Shown here piece by piece: positions 17,346 through 26,241 of a stretch of DNA of 64,000 bases. The DNA lies in assembly GCF_009905615.1 (NCBI RefSeq), contig NZ_JAAAKW010000008.1:62001-126000 (forward strand). The letters are read 5' to 3'. Source of the stretch: Pseudomonas sp. SLFW (lineage in GTDB: Bacteria > Pseudomonadota > Gammaproteobacteria > Pseudomonadales > Pseudomonadaceae). Position 1 is the first letter of the stretch. Each line of letters starts with the position of its first letter. The position numbers and the translations under genes are program-made. The notes beneath the pieces are model-generated. The model did not search any database. It saw only the letters and a list, made by a program, of their open reading frames with translations, and was not told where the DNA came from.

Positions 17346-18167
17346 CTAGTAAAGCAGCGTCATGGCGTCGTTCATTTGCCCGATCAACCCGCCATCGGCC
17401 ATGTTCAGCCCCAGCTGTTTGACGGCTGGCATGTTTTGCACATCCAGATTGGGGTAGGGACGGCTGGTGGCTTCATGCACGTGCACGGTCGCGACCTGGA
17501 CCAAATCCACGTAATCGGCCTGTTCTGATATCCGGCCGAAATTCTGGAACTGTCGCGGCACGATGGCCAACGCCTCTGGAAAGTCCCATGACCGCAGCAG
17601 TCGCTCGCCAATGATCGGGTGAATGCGTTCAATCACATGATTGAGGCTCACGGCGTCGGCCAGCAGTTCGAAGTTGTCTTCGGCATAAGTCAGGATCGGC
17701 AATACACCAATGAGGTGAATCAAGCCGGCAAGGGTGGCCTTGTCAGCCTTCAAATGACCTCGCTGATGACTCAAAAGGTTGCTGACCCCGGCAACTTGCA
17801 GGCTCAGTTTCCAGATGTCACGCATTTTGGTTTCAACCACTTCGGACTTGGCGTGAAACATCTGCTCCACCACAAGGCCGATCGCCAGGTTGCAACTGTA
17901 GTTGACCCCCAGCCGGCGAACCGCGGTCAGCACGTCGCTGACCTCGAAGCTCGGGCGCAGCAATGGACTGTTGACGACCTTGATCAGGCGAGCGGAAAGG
18001 GCGGTATCGCTACCGATGACCTTGCTCAAGGCAATGATGCTGATTTCCGAATCTTCGGCAGCCAGACGAATCTTCAGCGCAACTTCAGGAAGCGTCGGCA
18101 GAAACAGGGCGTCCTTGTCGATCGCCCGGATCAGGTCCCTCTGCACCTCGTCAGCCATACTACTCAT
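17346..18167 (-). CDS. HDOD-domain protein
   Basis: The 273-residue protein is almost entirely an HDOD domain, a degenerate HD fold lacking the metal-binding HD pair and used in signalling, often linked to c-di-GMP or stress control. Recognisable segments are LPTLPEVALKIRLAAED, LSKVIGSDTALSARLIKVVNSP, VRRLGVNYSCNLAIGLVVEQMF and AGLIHLIGVLPIL. There is no output domain. GAGAT precedes the ATG at 18167. It is a single gene between tctE and ygfZ; its role is not established. Confidence 0.88.
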   Translation of the reverse strand: MSSMADEVQRDLIRAIDKDALFLPTLPEVALKIRLAAEDSEISIIALSKVIGSDTALSARLIKVVNSPLLRPSFEVSDVLTAVRRLGVNYSCNLAIGLVVEQMFHAKSEVVETKMRDIWKLSLQVAGVSNLLSHQRGHLKADKATLAGLIHLIGVLPILTYAEDNFELLADAVSLNHVIERIHPIIGERLLRSWDFPEALAIVPRQFQNFGRISEQADYVDLVQVATVHVHEATSRPYPNLDVQNMPAVKQLGLNMADGGLIGQMNDAMTLLY

Positions 18168-18238
18168 ATTGGATCTCTGGATAAGGCATTCCGGTCAGCA
18201 CCCCGTAAACGCGACGGCAAGGGGCAGACAACGACGGC

Positions 18239-19180
18239 TCAACGCTGTGTCTCCAGTTTGGCATCCAAAGTGTACGGGAGTTCGCCGAGTTGCAACGCAA
18301 TACCGTCCGCTGTGCCAAGACGGATATTGCCGTCTTCCACGGCGTCCGCCTGCAAGACGGCCAGCAGCTCGATGCCCGAGGCTGATCGGGCCGCCATGAC
18401 CACGTTACCGACTGCGCTGGCGTGAACCGGAGAAAACAGCGCAACGCCTGGCTCAGGCACTTCGCTGCCCTCAAGCGACAGGTGATATTGGCGTCGCTTG
18501 AGTTTGCCCAGGTACTGCATCCGCGCCACGATTTCCTGGCCGGTGTAGCAACCTTTCTTGAAGCTGACGCCACCCACAGCCTGCAGGTTGATCATCTGCG
18601 GGATGAATTCTTCCCGAGTCTGCGCGAACACTTGCCCGATACCGGCACGAATCTGACCCAGCAGCCAGTCATTGAGCGAACCTTCGGACAGTTGTTCCGC
18701 CAGACGACCGCGTACCTCCGACGCCTGATCAGCACGAACCCAGAGTTCGGCGCGGGCGGGGGAGACGCGAATAGCGATCAGGTCATTGGCGCGCGCCACC
18801 GAATCGGTCGTCTCAGGCAAATCCAGGCCCAGGCTGACCAGCGCGTTGTCGGCATGGCTCAGGCCGAAACGAACCCAGGCGGCGCTTTCGTCATTTAACT
18901 TGGATTTGGAGAAAACGGCGTATTTTCTCAGGTCGAGCAGCTGCGGCTCAATCAGCTCGCTGGCCATGGCCAGCAGCACGCCATCACCCTCCAACAGAAT
19001 GCGGAAGCTGGACTGCATACGCCCTTTTTGCGTGCAGCGGGCACCCAGCGTGGCAGTCGCCTCGCTCTGATAGTCCATGTTGCAGGTCAATTGGCCCTGC
19101 AGGAATTTGCTGGCGTCCACGCCGCGAACGGCCAGTACACCTTCGTGGGAGAGTGGGCAGAAAAAAGCTGAATCGGCCAT
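18239..19180 (-). CDS. ygfZ: folate-binding Fe-S cluster assembly/repair protein YgfZ
   Basis: A 313-residue relative of the glycine-cleavage T protein that uses tetrahydrofolate to support certain Fe-S enzymes such as MiaB. The diagnostic motif KGCYTGQE is present at 209-216, and the N-terminal segment [18 protein letters not shown] is typical. Length agrees with the family. It diverges from sdhE, with a 143-bp promoter spacer. This head-to-head arrangement of ygfZ with sdhE/ygfX is conserved in gammaproteobacteria. Confidence 0.95.
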   Translation of the reverse strand: MADSAFFCPLSHEGVLAVRGVDASKFLQGQLTCNMDYQSEATATLGARCTQKGRMQSSFRILLEGDGVLLAMASELIEPQLLDLRKYAVFSKSKLNDESAAWVRFGLSHADNALVSLGLDLPETTDSVARANDLIAIRVSPARAELWVRADQASEVRGRLAEQLSEGSLNDWLLGQIRAGIGQVFAQTREEFIPQMINLQAVGGVSFKKGCYTGQEIVARMQYLGKLKRRQYHLSLEGSEVPEPGVALFSPVHASAVGNVVMAARSASGIELLAVLQADAVEDGNIRLGTADGIALQLGELPYTLDAKLETQR

Positions 19181-19323
19181 GGTTCATCGCAGGGGTAAAA
19201 GTCTGGGGCACCATCATAGTGCCCTGTCTCGTTTATGGGTATATGCAATGCATTGCGACTAAACGCGGGTTCGCCGCTCGCGGGCTCCCCTGTATACTCG
19301 CCGCCAAATTCGAGGAGCGCCCC

Positions 19324-19578
19324 ATGGTCGAAGAAATTGAACTCAACCGCCTCTTTTGGCACAGCCGCCGCGGCATGCTCGAACTGGATGTGCTGCTGGT
19401 GCCGTTTGTCAGAGAAGTCTATCCATCGCTCAACGACGTTGACCGTGCTCTTTATGTCCGGTTGCTGACGTGCGAGGACCAGGACATGTTCGTCTGGTTC
19501 ATGCAGCGCGGGGAATCGGAAGATCCGGAGTTGCAGCGCATGGTTCGCATGATCCTGGACCGTGTCCAGCCGAAGTGA
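19324..19578 (+). CDS. sdhE: FAD assembly factor SdhE
   Basis: An 84-residue protein that promotes covalent attachment of FAD to SdhA and FrdA. It contains the functional RGxxE motif as RRGMLELD (Arg16-Gly17...Glu20) and the helical-bundle pattern [13 protein letters not shown]. Length is standard. ATG 19324 follows GAGGAGCGCCCC and is the family start; an upstream frame extension is ignored. The ygfX start codon lies inside its last codons (17-nt overlap). Confidence 0.96.
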   Translation: MVEEIELNRLFWHSRRGMLELDVLLVPFVREVYPSLNDVDRALYVRLLTCEDQDMFVWFMQRGESEDPELQRMVRMILDRVQPK

Positions 19579-20029
19579 TTGTTTCGAATGCCGTTGGCAA
19601 CGCTCTCGGGCCTTGCTGACGGCATACCTCGGCGCTCAGGCGCTCGCGTTGATCTGCCTCTTTTTCCTGAGTCTTCCCGTTTGGGCCATTTCGCTCGGCG
19701 CATTGCTGTGCGTGCTTCATGGCTTTCATTGCGTGCCGACGTCGATTCTGTTGAGCGGTGCCCGAGCGTTCACCGGGCTGCGTCGGGACGATACCGGGTG
19801 GCATTTATGGAACGAACGGGCAGGGTGGCAGCCAGTTCAGTTGCGTCCGGACAGTCTCGCGTTACCTCACATAATCGTGCTGAGGTTTCGCCTGCCGGGT
19901 GGTGGTTGGCTGAGTCGTTTGTGGGTCAAGAGCCTGTGCATTCCCAGCGACAGTCTGGCGCCGGACACCCATCGACGCCTTCGTTTACGCTTGAAATTCA
20001 GTCGGCGAAGGTGGGCGGCACCAGAATAG
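19562..20029 (+). CDS. YgfX/CptA-like membrane protein
   Basis: A 155-residue inner-membrane protein partner of SdhE, described in E. coli and Serratia as YgfX (CptA). Two adjacent hydrophobic helices lie at about 18-33 and 37-55, followed by a soluble domain with the family pattern [24 protein letters not shown] and an RFRLPGG segment. It starts with GTG inside sdhE (17-nt overlap), indicating coupled translation. Its 3' end overlaps the convergent nadB 3' end by 32 bp. The toxin role proposed for E. coli is disputed. Confidence 0.85.
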   Translation: MSSRSDCFECRWQRSRALLTAYLGAQALALICLFFLSLPVWAISLGALLCVLHGFHCVPTSILLSGARAFTGLRRDDTGWHLWNERAGWQPVQLRPDSLALPHIIVLRFRLPGGGWLSRLWVKSLCIPSDSLAPDTHRRLRLRLKFSRRRWAAPE

Positions 20030-21614
20030 TGTCCACGGCCTCGGGCAGCATGTCCGGGTAATCCAGCGTGTAATGCAGCCCGCGGCTTTCCTTGCGCGCC
20101 ATGGCCGAGGCAATCATCAGTTCGGCGACTTGAGCCAGGTTGCGAAGCTCGATCAGGTCTCGACTGACTTTGTAATTGCTGTAGAACTCGTCGATTTCGT
20201 CCAACAGCAACCGCACCCGGTGCTGGGCGCGCTGTAAGCGCTTGTTGGTGCGCACGATACCGACGTAGTCCCACATGAAGCGGCGCAGCTCATCCCAGTT
20301 GTGGGCGATGATCACGTCCTCGTCCGAGTCCGTCACCTGACTCGCGTCCCAGAACGGCAAGTCCGCTGGCTGCTTGATAGCCCCGAGCTGCGTGATGATG
20401 TCGTTCGCCGCCGAGCGGGCGTAGACGAAGCATTCCAGCAGCGAATTGCTGGCCATTCGGTTGGCGCCGTGCAGACCGGTGAAGCTGGTTTCGCCGATGG
20501 CATATAAACCCGGCACGTCGGTGCGGCCGTGCTGGTCAACCACGACGCCGCCGCAGGTGTAATGCGCGGCCGGCACCACCGGAATGGGTTCGCGGGTGAT
20601 GTCGATACCGAATTCCAGACACCGTTCATAAACAGTCGGGAAGTGAGATTTAATGAAATCTTCGGGCTTGTGGCTGATGTCGAGATAAACGCAGTCTACC
20701 CCCAGACGTTTCATTTCATGGTCAATCGCCCGTGCGACGATGTCCCGTGGGGCCAGCTCGGCGCGCTCGTCGAACCGCTGCATGAAGCGTTCGCCATTCG
20801 GCAACTTTAAAAACGCCCCTTCGCCACGCAGGGCCTCGGTTACCAGAAAACTCTTGGCCTGCGGGTGATAAAGGCAGGTCGGGTGAAACTGATTGAATTC
20901 CAGATTGCCAACCCGGCAACCCGAACGCCACGCCATGGCGATGCCGTCACCGCAGGCGCCGTCAGGGTTGCTGGTGTAGAGATAAACCTTAGCCGCACCG
21001 CCTGATGCCAGAATCGTGAAGCGCGCGCTGTGCGTATCGACTTCGCCAGTGGCGCGATCCAGCACGTAGGCGCCCAGGCAGCGCTCGCCATCCAGCCCCA
21101 ATCGACGCTCGGTGATCAGATCGACGGCGACCCGCTGTTCCAGCAATTCAATGTTCGGGCGCGCCTGTGCTTGTGCCAGGAGGGTACGAAAAATAGCGGC
21201 GCCGGTCGCGTCAGCGGCGTGAATGATCCGGCGATGGCTGTGGCCGCCTTCCCGGGTCAGGTGAAATTCGAAACCGCCATCCACGACGGCCGACTGATCG
21301 TCGCGGGTGAAGGGTACGCCCATGTCGATCAGCCATTGAATGGCCTCACGGCTGTGTTCAACGGTGAATCGCACCGCTTCCTCATTGCACAGGCCGCCCC
21401 CGGCATTAAGAGTGTCTTCAACGTGGGATTGAACGGTGTCTGTGTTGTCCAGCACCGCCGCCACGCCGCCTTGCGCCCAGAAAGTCGAGCCATTGGCCAG
21501 ATTGCCTTTGCTCAAGACCGCGATGCGCAAATGATCGGGCAGGGTCAGCGCCAGGCTCAATCCGGCGGCACCGCTGCCGATCACCAAAACGTCGTGCTGA
21601 AAGTGTCGGCTCAT
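19998..21614 (-). CDS. nadB: L-aspartate oxidase
   Basis: Flavoenzyme that oxidises L-aspartate to iminoaspartate, the first step of de novo NAD synthesis (with NadA). The 538-residue sequence begins with the FAD-binding [13 protein letters not shown] (GxGxxG at 13-18). It contains [11 protein letters not shown], the [12 protein letters not shown] active-site region, [27 protein letters not shown] and [19 protein letters not shown], and a C-terminal helical domain. Length is typical of NadB. Succinate dehydrogenase flavoprotein is excluded by the length and motifs. It is divergent from algU. Confidence 0.97.
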   Translation of the reverse strand: MSRHFQHDVLVIGSGAAGLSLALTLPDHLRIAVLSKGNLANGSTFWAQGGVAAVLDNTDTVQSHVEDTLNAGGGLCNEEAVRFTVEHSREAIQWLIDMGVPFTRDDQSAVVDGGFEFHLTREGGHSHRRIIHAADATGAAIFRTLLAQAQARPNIELLEQRVAVDLITERRLGLDGERCLGAYVLDRATGEVDTHSARFTILASGGAAKVYLYTSNPDGACGDGIAMAWRSGCRVGNLEFNQFHPTCLYHPQAKSFLVTEALRGEGAFLKLPNGERFMQRFDERAELAPRDIVARAIDHEMKRLGVDCVYLDISHKPEDFIKSHFPTVYERCLEFGIDITREPIPVVPAAHYTCGGVVVDQHGRTDVPGLYAIGETSFTGLHGANRMASNSLLECFVYARSAANDIITQLGAIKQPADLPFWDASQVTDSDEDVIIAHNWDELRRFMWDYVGIVRTNKRLQRAQHRVRLLLDEIDEFYSNYKVSRDLIELRNLAQVAELMIASAMARKESRGLHYTLDYPDMLPEAVDTILVPPTFAD

Positions 21615-22113
21615 TTCTTCTTATCTCGGCTTCTATATGGCCACTAGTATGTAAGGAGTGGTAACGGCACAATGGCTGGGATTTTATGGCAATTGTGAAT
21701 CACAGCGGGGGCGGATTGTGCGCTACTCCGCAGCATCGTGCATACCGTTTGGAGGGCGAATTCGATGTCAGCGTTGCGTTCGAATTGGATCCTACAAACC
21801 CGCGGTGCGTGTCTTACAGCCCTCAACGAAATATGGGAACTTTTCATGAAGCCCCACGTTCAATAGAGGGTTGCCGATAAAGGGACAGCGTCGGCGTAGC
21901 GCAAAGAGGGTTCATCCCTCCGCGCAAGCGCTTTCGACGACAAGATTATTCACGCAGCCGACCTGGTTCGAGCTGCGTTTTTCGTGCGGGCTACCGACGC
22001 TCGCCGGAAACTTGCTTGAAGGGGGGAGAACTTTTGCGAAAAGCCCGAGTCTATGTTTGCAAGCCTGTGAAGCAGCCTCTGCGACACTCCTTTGAGCTCT
22101 ATGAGGAGTGTTC
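21615..22113. other. nadB-algU divergent regulatory spacer
   Basis: A spacer of about 500 bp without a convincing gene. It contains the strong sigma-22 promoter annotated separately. A second GAACTT at 21837-21842 is followed 16 nt later by TTCAAT, a weaker match that may correspond to another of the several algU promoters known in P. aeruginosa. The rest is probably regulatory and 5' leader sequence. Confidence 0.5.
22028..22054 (+). promoter_or_regulatory. AlgU (sigma-22) autoregulatory promoter of algU
   Basis: GAACTT (22028-22033) is followed after exactly 16 nt by TCTAT (22050-22054), matching the GAACTT-N16/17-TCTGA consensus of sigma-22/sigma-E promoters. It lies 60 bp before the algU start codon, as expected for an autoregulated operon promoter. 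Confidence 0.85.
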
Positions 22114-22695
22114 ATGCTAACCCAGGAAGAGGATCAGCAACTGGTCGAACGCGTACAGCGCGGCGACAAGCGAGCCTTTGATCTGCTAGTGGTGAAATAT
22201 CAGCACAAGATTCTTGGGTTGATCGTGAGGTTCGTTCACGACACCCACGAAGCCCAGGATGTCGCGCAAGAGGCTTTTATCAAGGCTTACCGTGCGCTTG
22301 GGAACTTCCGCGGCGACAGTGCGTTTTATACGTGGCTGTACCGCATCGCCATTAACACGGCGAAGAATTATCTGGTGTCGCGAGGTCGGCGACCTCCGGA
22401 CAGCGATGTCAGATCTGAAGACGCGGAGTTCTACGACGGCGATCATGGCCTCAAGGACATCGAGTCGCCGGAACGTGCATTGTTAAGGGATGAGATCGAA
22501 GGCACCGTCCATCGGACCATCCAGCTACTGCCAGAAGATTTGCGTACAGCTCTAACTTTGCGTGAGTTTGACGGTCTGAGTTACGAAGACATTGCGAGCG
22601 TGATGCAATGTCCGGTTGGTACCGTGCGCTCTCGCATTTTCCGCGCTCGGGAAGCCATTGATAAAGCCCTGCAGCCTTTGTTGCAGGAAACCTGA
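22114..22695 (+). CDS. algU: RNA polymerase sigma factor AlgU/AlgT (sigma-22)
   Basis: The 193-residue ECF sigma factor for envelope stress and alginate genes. Region 2 carries YRIAINTAKNYL and HEAQDVAQEAFIKAYRAL, and region 4 carries LPEDLRTALTLREFDGLSYEDIASVMQCPVGTVRSRIFRAR. Length equals that of P. aeruginosa AlgU. ATG 22114 follows ATGAGGAGTG; a GTG two codons earlier is less likely. It heads algU-mucA-mucB, is transcribed from its own sigma-22 promoter, and is held inactive by MucA. Confidence 0.98.
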   Translation: MLTQEEDQQLVERVQRGDKRAFDLLVVKYQHKILGLIVRFVHDTHEAQDVAQEAFIKAYRALGNFRGDSAFYTWLYRIAINTAKNYLVSRGRRPPDSDVRSEDAEFYDGDHGLKDIESPERALLRDEIEGTVHRTIQLLPEDLRTALTLREFDGLSYEDIASVMQCPVGTVRSRIFRAREAIDKALQPLLQET

Positions 22696-22728
22696 GACAG
22701 CGGCGATAGCCATATGAGAGGAACCGCC

Positions 22729-23319
22729 ATGAGTCGTGAAGCCCTGCAGGAATCGCTGTCCGCGGTGATGGATAACGAAGCGGACGAATTGGAATTACGT
22801 CGGGTGCTCAACGCAATCGACGATGCGGATACACGTGCCACATGGTCGCGTTATCAAATTGCTCGTGCAGCAATGCATAAAGAACTGCTGATGCCTCATC
22901 TTGACATCTCGGCTGCTGTTTCCGCCGCGATTGCCGACGAAGTCAGCCCGCTGAAGGCCGGACGTGGTCCTTGGCGTACGCTTGGACGCTTGGCGGTAGC
23001 CGCTTCGGTCACTGTCGCCGTGCTGGCTGGCGTGCGTCTTTACAACCAGGACGAAATCGCTGGTGCACAACTGGCGCAGCAATCGGCACAGCCGACCAAC
23101 ATCGCAATGCCTCAAGTGAAGGGCCCTGCGGTACTGGCGGGCTACACCGAAAGCGAGCAAGCCCCGGGCCCGATGGCCAGCGGAGTGCTGCAGAATCAGG
23201 CGGGCTGGCACGATCAGCGTCTGCCTGGGTATCTGCGTCAACATGCTCAGCAAGCCGCGTTGAAAGGCACTGAAAGCGCACTGCCGTACGCACGCGCCGC
23301 CAGCCTGGAAAACCGTTAA
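22729..23319 (+). CDS. mucA: anti-sigma factor MucA
   Basis: The 196-residue inner-membrane anti-sigma factor that sequesters AlgU. The cytoplasmic N-terminus begins MSREALQESLSAVMDNEADELELRRVL, a single membrane helix lies at about 86-103 (LAVAASVTVAVLAGVRLY), and the periplasmic C-terminus carries the segments recognised by MucB and by AlgW protease. GAGAGGA precedes the ATG. The reading frame is intact, so no mucoid-type truncation is seen. Confidence 0.97.
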   Translation: MSREALQESLSAVMDNEADELELRRVLNAIDDADTRATWSRYQIARAAMHKELLMPHLDISAAVSAAIADEVSPLKAGRGPWRTLGRLAVAASVTVAVLAGVRLYNQDEIAGAQLAQQSAQPTNIAMPQVKGPAVLAGYTESEQAPGPMASGVLQNQAGWHDQRLPGYLRQHAQQAALKGTESALPYARAASLENR

Positions 23320-23327
23320 GGAGGATC

Positions 23328-24320
23328 ATGCGCGCCATCCCTCTAGTGCCGCTTCTGCTTGGTGGATGGCTGGTCCTTCCCGTTCATGCCGATGATGCGC
23401 AAGACCAGCTCAAGCGTCTTGCGCAGGCAGAACAGCAGCAAAGCTTTCAAGGCACCTTCGTTTACGAACGCAATGGAAGTTTCTCCACTCACCGGATTTG
23501 GCATCGCGTTGCCGATGGCAAGGTCAGTGAGCATTTGCTTCAGCTCGATGGTTCCGCTCAAGAGGTGCTGCGCGTTGATGGGGTAACCCAATGCGTCAGC
23601 GGTACCCTTGAAGCGGGTGTGTCGAACCTCCCGGATTCTCCTGCTCACGCCTTCGATGCTGCGAAGCTGTCGGCGTGGTATGACATGAAAGTGGCTGGAA
23701 GCTCCCGTGTCGCGGGACGTCCAGCTACAGTCGTCACGTTGACGCCCCGCGATCAGCATCGCTATGGCATCGAGCTTCATCTGGATAACCAGACCGGATT
23801 GCCTCTCAAATCGCTGTTGTTGAGCGACAAAGGGCAGCTGCTGGAGCGTTTCCAGTTTACCGAGCTCAATTCGGCAGACCCGTTGACCGACCAGATGCTG
23901 CAGCCCAGCGCTGATTGCAAAGCCGTTACGGTGGCGAAGACCAAACCGGAGCCGCAAAAGCAGCAAGTCGCATGGCATTCCGACTGGCTGCCGCCCGGCT
24001 TTGAGCTCAGCAACGCCGCTGCGCGTAAAGATCCGGACTCCAAGACGCTGGTCACCAGTCTCATGTATGACGACGGGCTGGCCCGCTTCTCTGTATTCAT
24101 CGAGCCCGTGAGTGGCGCGGCGGTGACTGACATTCGCACCCAATTAGGCCCGACTGTCGCTGTCTCCCGTCGCTTGACCACCCCCAAGGGTGACGCAATG
24201 GTGACTGTAGTGGGCGAAATCCCGATCGGTACGGCCGAGCGTATTGCCCTGTCGATGCGCAATGATGCTGCCACCTCCTCTGCTGGCAGCAAGGCGTCCG
24301 GGGCGACCAGCAAGAACTGA
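23328..24320 (+). CDS. mucB: periplasmic regulator MucB (RseB homologue)
   Basis: A 330-residue periplasmic protein with a signal peptide (cleavage near VHADDAQD). It has the MucB/RseB pattern: LAQAEQQQSFQGTFVYERNGSFSTHRIWH, an LQLDGSAQEVLRVDG segment and a C-terminal WLPPGFELSNAAARKD domain. It binds MucA and shields it from proteolysis until lipid or LPS signals displace it. It follows mucA by 8 bp, with GGAGG before the start. The next gene is mucD; mucC is absent. Confidence 0.96.
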   Translation: MRAIPLVPLLLGGWLVLPVHADDAQDQLKRLAQAEQQQSFQGTFVYERNGSFSTHRIWHRVADGKVSEHLLQLDGSAQEVLRVDGVTQCVSGTLEAGVSNLPDSPAHAFDAAKLSAWYDMKVAGSSRVAGRPATVVTLTPRDQHRYGIELHLDNQTGLPLKSLLLSDKGQLLERFQFTELNSADPLTDQMLQPSADCKAVTVAKTKPEPQKQQVAWHSDWLPPGFELSNAAARKDPDSKTLVTSLMYDDGLARFSVFIEPVSGAAVTDIRTQLGPTVAVSRRLTTPKGDAMVTVVGEIPIGTAERIALSMRNDAATSSAGSKASGATSKN

Positions 24321-24335
24321 CCCCAACCGGTGTAT

Positions 24336-24365
24336 GCCCTGCATGAAAAAGGTTTCATGCAGGGC
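24336..24365. promoter_or_regulatory. 13-bp perfect hairpin after mucB
   Basis: GCCCTGCATGAAA (24336-24348) and TTTCATGCAGGGC (24353-24365) form a perfect stem with a 4-nt loop, 15 bp after the mucB stop. No U-run follows, so it may stabilise mRNA ends or pause transcription rather than act as a classic terminator. Confidence 0.7.
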
Positions 24366-24629
24366 GTTATCATCCGCCAGCCACGCAAACGCGGGCTTTG
24401 ATCGAGACGCTGAAATGTTTGGTCAGCTTTGCAGGTTGCAATCCCACTCTTTTTTTTCTATAGGTCACAGCCTCTTGGCTCTGGCCTTTTGTTGTTTCAG
24501 CTTTCTGAAAGCTGAAAGAGCGTAAAACTGGCTGAGAGTGATGCTCTGAGCAACACTGCCAGATGCAGATGCTCCTCGAACCTGTTGGGTTCGTACCGCT
24601 TAACCATGCTCGTTGTGAACGGGAGCCGT
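24366..24629. other. mucB-mucD spacer with a palindrome, no mucC
   Basis: In P. aeruginosa this position holds mucC (about 150 codons). Here there is no comparable gene. The stretch contains a 23-bp palindrome at 24495-24517 (arms TTTCAGCTTTC and GAAAGCTGAAA around one base), which could be an operator or RNA hairpin, and presumably a promoter for mucD. Confidence 0.6.
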
Positions 24630-26072
24630 ATGTCGATACCACGCTTGAAAACTTATCTGTCCTGGATGGCCGCCGTGCTGATGCTCGGTCAGGTCCTCAC
24701 TGCGCAGGCCGAAGCCCTGCCGGACTTTACATCTTTGGTGGAGCAGGCTTCGCCTGCCGTCGTCAACATCAGTACCCGCCAGAAACTGCCGGACCGCTCC
24801 GTGGCCAAGGGTCAGATGCCTGATCTGGAAGGCCTGCCGCCGATGCTCCGTGAATTCCTGGAGCGCAGCATGCCGCCGGGATCGCGTCCGCCAGGATCAG
24901 GCTCGGGCAAAGGCGATCGTCAACGTGAAGCGCAGTCCCTGGGTTCGGGCTTCATCATCTCCGCTGACGGCTTCATCCTGACCAACAACCACGTGATCGA
25001 CGGTGCCGACGAAATTCTGGTGCGCCTCTCTGATCGCAGCGAAATGAAGGCCAAGCTGATCGGCACTGACCCACGTACCGACGTGGCCGTCCTGAAAATC
25101 GACGGCAAAGACTTGCCGACCGTCAAGCTCGGTAACTCGGACAAGCTGAAAGTGGGCGAGTGGGTGCTGGCCATTGGCTCACCGTTCGGTTTCGACCACT
25201 CGGTCACCAAAGGCATTGTCAGCGCCAAGGGCCGCAGCCTGCCGAACGACACCTATGTGCCGTTCATTCAGACGGACGTAGCGATCAACCCCGGCAACTC
25301 GGGTGGCCCGCTGTTCAACATGGCCGGTGAGGTCGTGGGGATCAACTCGCAGATTTTCACCCGTTCCGGCGGCTTCATGGGCCTGTCCTTCGCGATCCCG
25401 ATCGACGTGGCCATGGACGTTGCCAACCAGCTCAAGGCTAACGGCAAGGTCAATCGCGGCTGGCTGGGCGTTGTGATTCAGGAGGTGAACAAGGACCTGG
25501 CCGAGTCGTTCGGTCTGGACAAGCCGGCCGGTGCCCTGGTCGCGCAGGTGCTGGATGACGGTCCTGCCGCCAAGGCCGGTCTGCAGGTCGGTGACGTGAT
25601 TCTCAGCGCCAACGGTACGCCGATCGTCATGTCCGCAGACTTGCCACACCTGATCGGCAACCTGAAAGACGGCAGCAAGGCCGAACTGGAAGTGATCCGC
25701 GACGGCAAGCGTCAGAAACTGACCGTGACCGTTGGCGCGCTGCCAGCAGAAGGCGAGGAGATGGGCGCTTCCGAGTCAGGTGTCGAGCGCAACAGCAACC
25801 GTCTGGGCGTTTCGGTCATTGACCTGACCGCCGAGCAGCTGAAGTCAATGGACCTGAAAGGCGGCGTTGCCATTAAGGATGTTCAGGATGGTCCTGCTTC
25901 GCTCATCGGCCTGCAGACGGGCGACGTGATCACTCACCTGAATAATCAGGCCATCACCTCGGCCAAGCAGTTCACCGAGGTGGCCAAGGACCTGCCGAAG
26001 AATCGTTCGGTGTCGATGCGGGTGCTGCGTCAGGGCCGTGCGACGTTCATCACATTCAAACTGGCGGAATAA
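24630..26072 (+). CDS. mucD: periplasmic HtrA-type serine protease MucD
   Basis: A 480-residue DegP/HtrA family protease-chaperone in the periplasm that removes misfolded proteins and dampens AlgU signalling. The signal peptide ends near AQAEALPD (about 26-30). The catalytic triad is His121 (TNNHVIDG), Asp151 (RTDVAVLK) and Ser224 (NPGNSGGPLF). Two PDZ domains follow at about 280-370 and 390-475. A Pro/Gly-rich linker (82-97) precedes the protease domain. GGGAG lies 5 nt before ATG 24630; an in-frame start 15 codons upstream is unlikely because it would spoil the signal peptide. Confidence 0.96.
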   Translation: MSIPRLKTYLSWMAAVLMLGQVLTAQAEALPDFTSLVEQASPAVVNISTRQKLPDRSVAKGQMPDLEGLPPMLREFLERSMPPGSRPPGSGSGKGDRQREAQSLGSGFIISADGFILTNNHVIDGADEILVRLSDRSEMKAKLIGTDPRTDVAVLKIDGKDLPTVKLGNSDKLKVGEWVLAIGSPFGFDHSVTKGIVSAKGRSLPNDTYVPFIQTDVAINPGNSGGPLFNMAGEVVGINSQIFTRSGGFMGLSFAIPIDVAMDVANQLKANGKVNRGWLGVVIQEVNKDLAESFGLDKPAGALVAQVLDDGPAAKAGLQVGDVILSANGTPIVMSADLPHLIGNLKDGSKAELEVIRDGKRQKLTVTVGALPAEGEEMGASESGVERNSNRLGVSVIDLTAEQLKSMDLKGGVAIKDVQDGPASLIGLQTGDVITHLNNQAITSAKQFTEVAKDLPKNRSVSMRVLRQGRATFITFKLAE

Positions 26073-26087
26073 TCAGCCAGACAGGGA

Positions 26088-26115
26088 AAAGGAGCGGCCC
26101 GGCCGCTCCTTTTTT
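26088..26115 (+). terminator. rho-independent terminator after mucD
   Basis: Stem AAAGGAGCGGCC (26088-26099) pairs with GGCCGCTCCTTT (26101-26112) and continues into a T-run, 15 bp past the mucD stop. It separates the alginate-stress genes from the lepA transcript. Confidence 0.93.
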
Positions 26116-26241
26116 GTATCCCGCTGTCGGCAGGCTGTCTGTCCTCGTGTGCAAACGTGACGCCCCAGCCTTCCTTCAGGTACAATTCCCGGCTATTTTT
26201 CGGCGGGCAGTCTGCCTGCAACCTTTTTCGAGTGTTGATCC

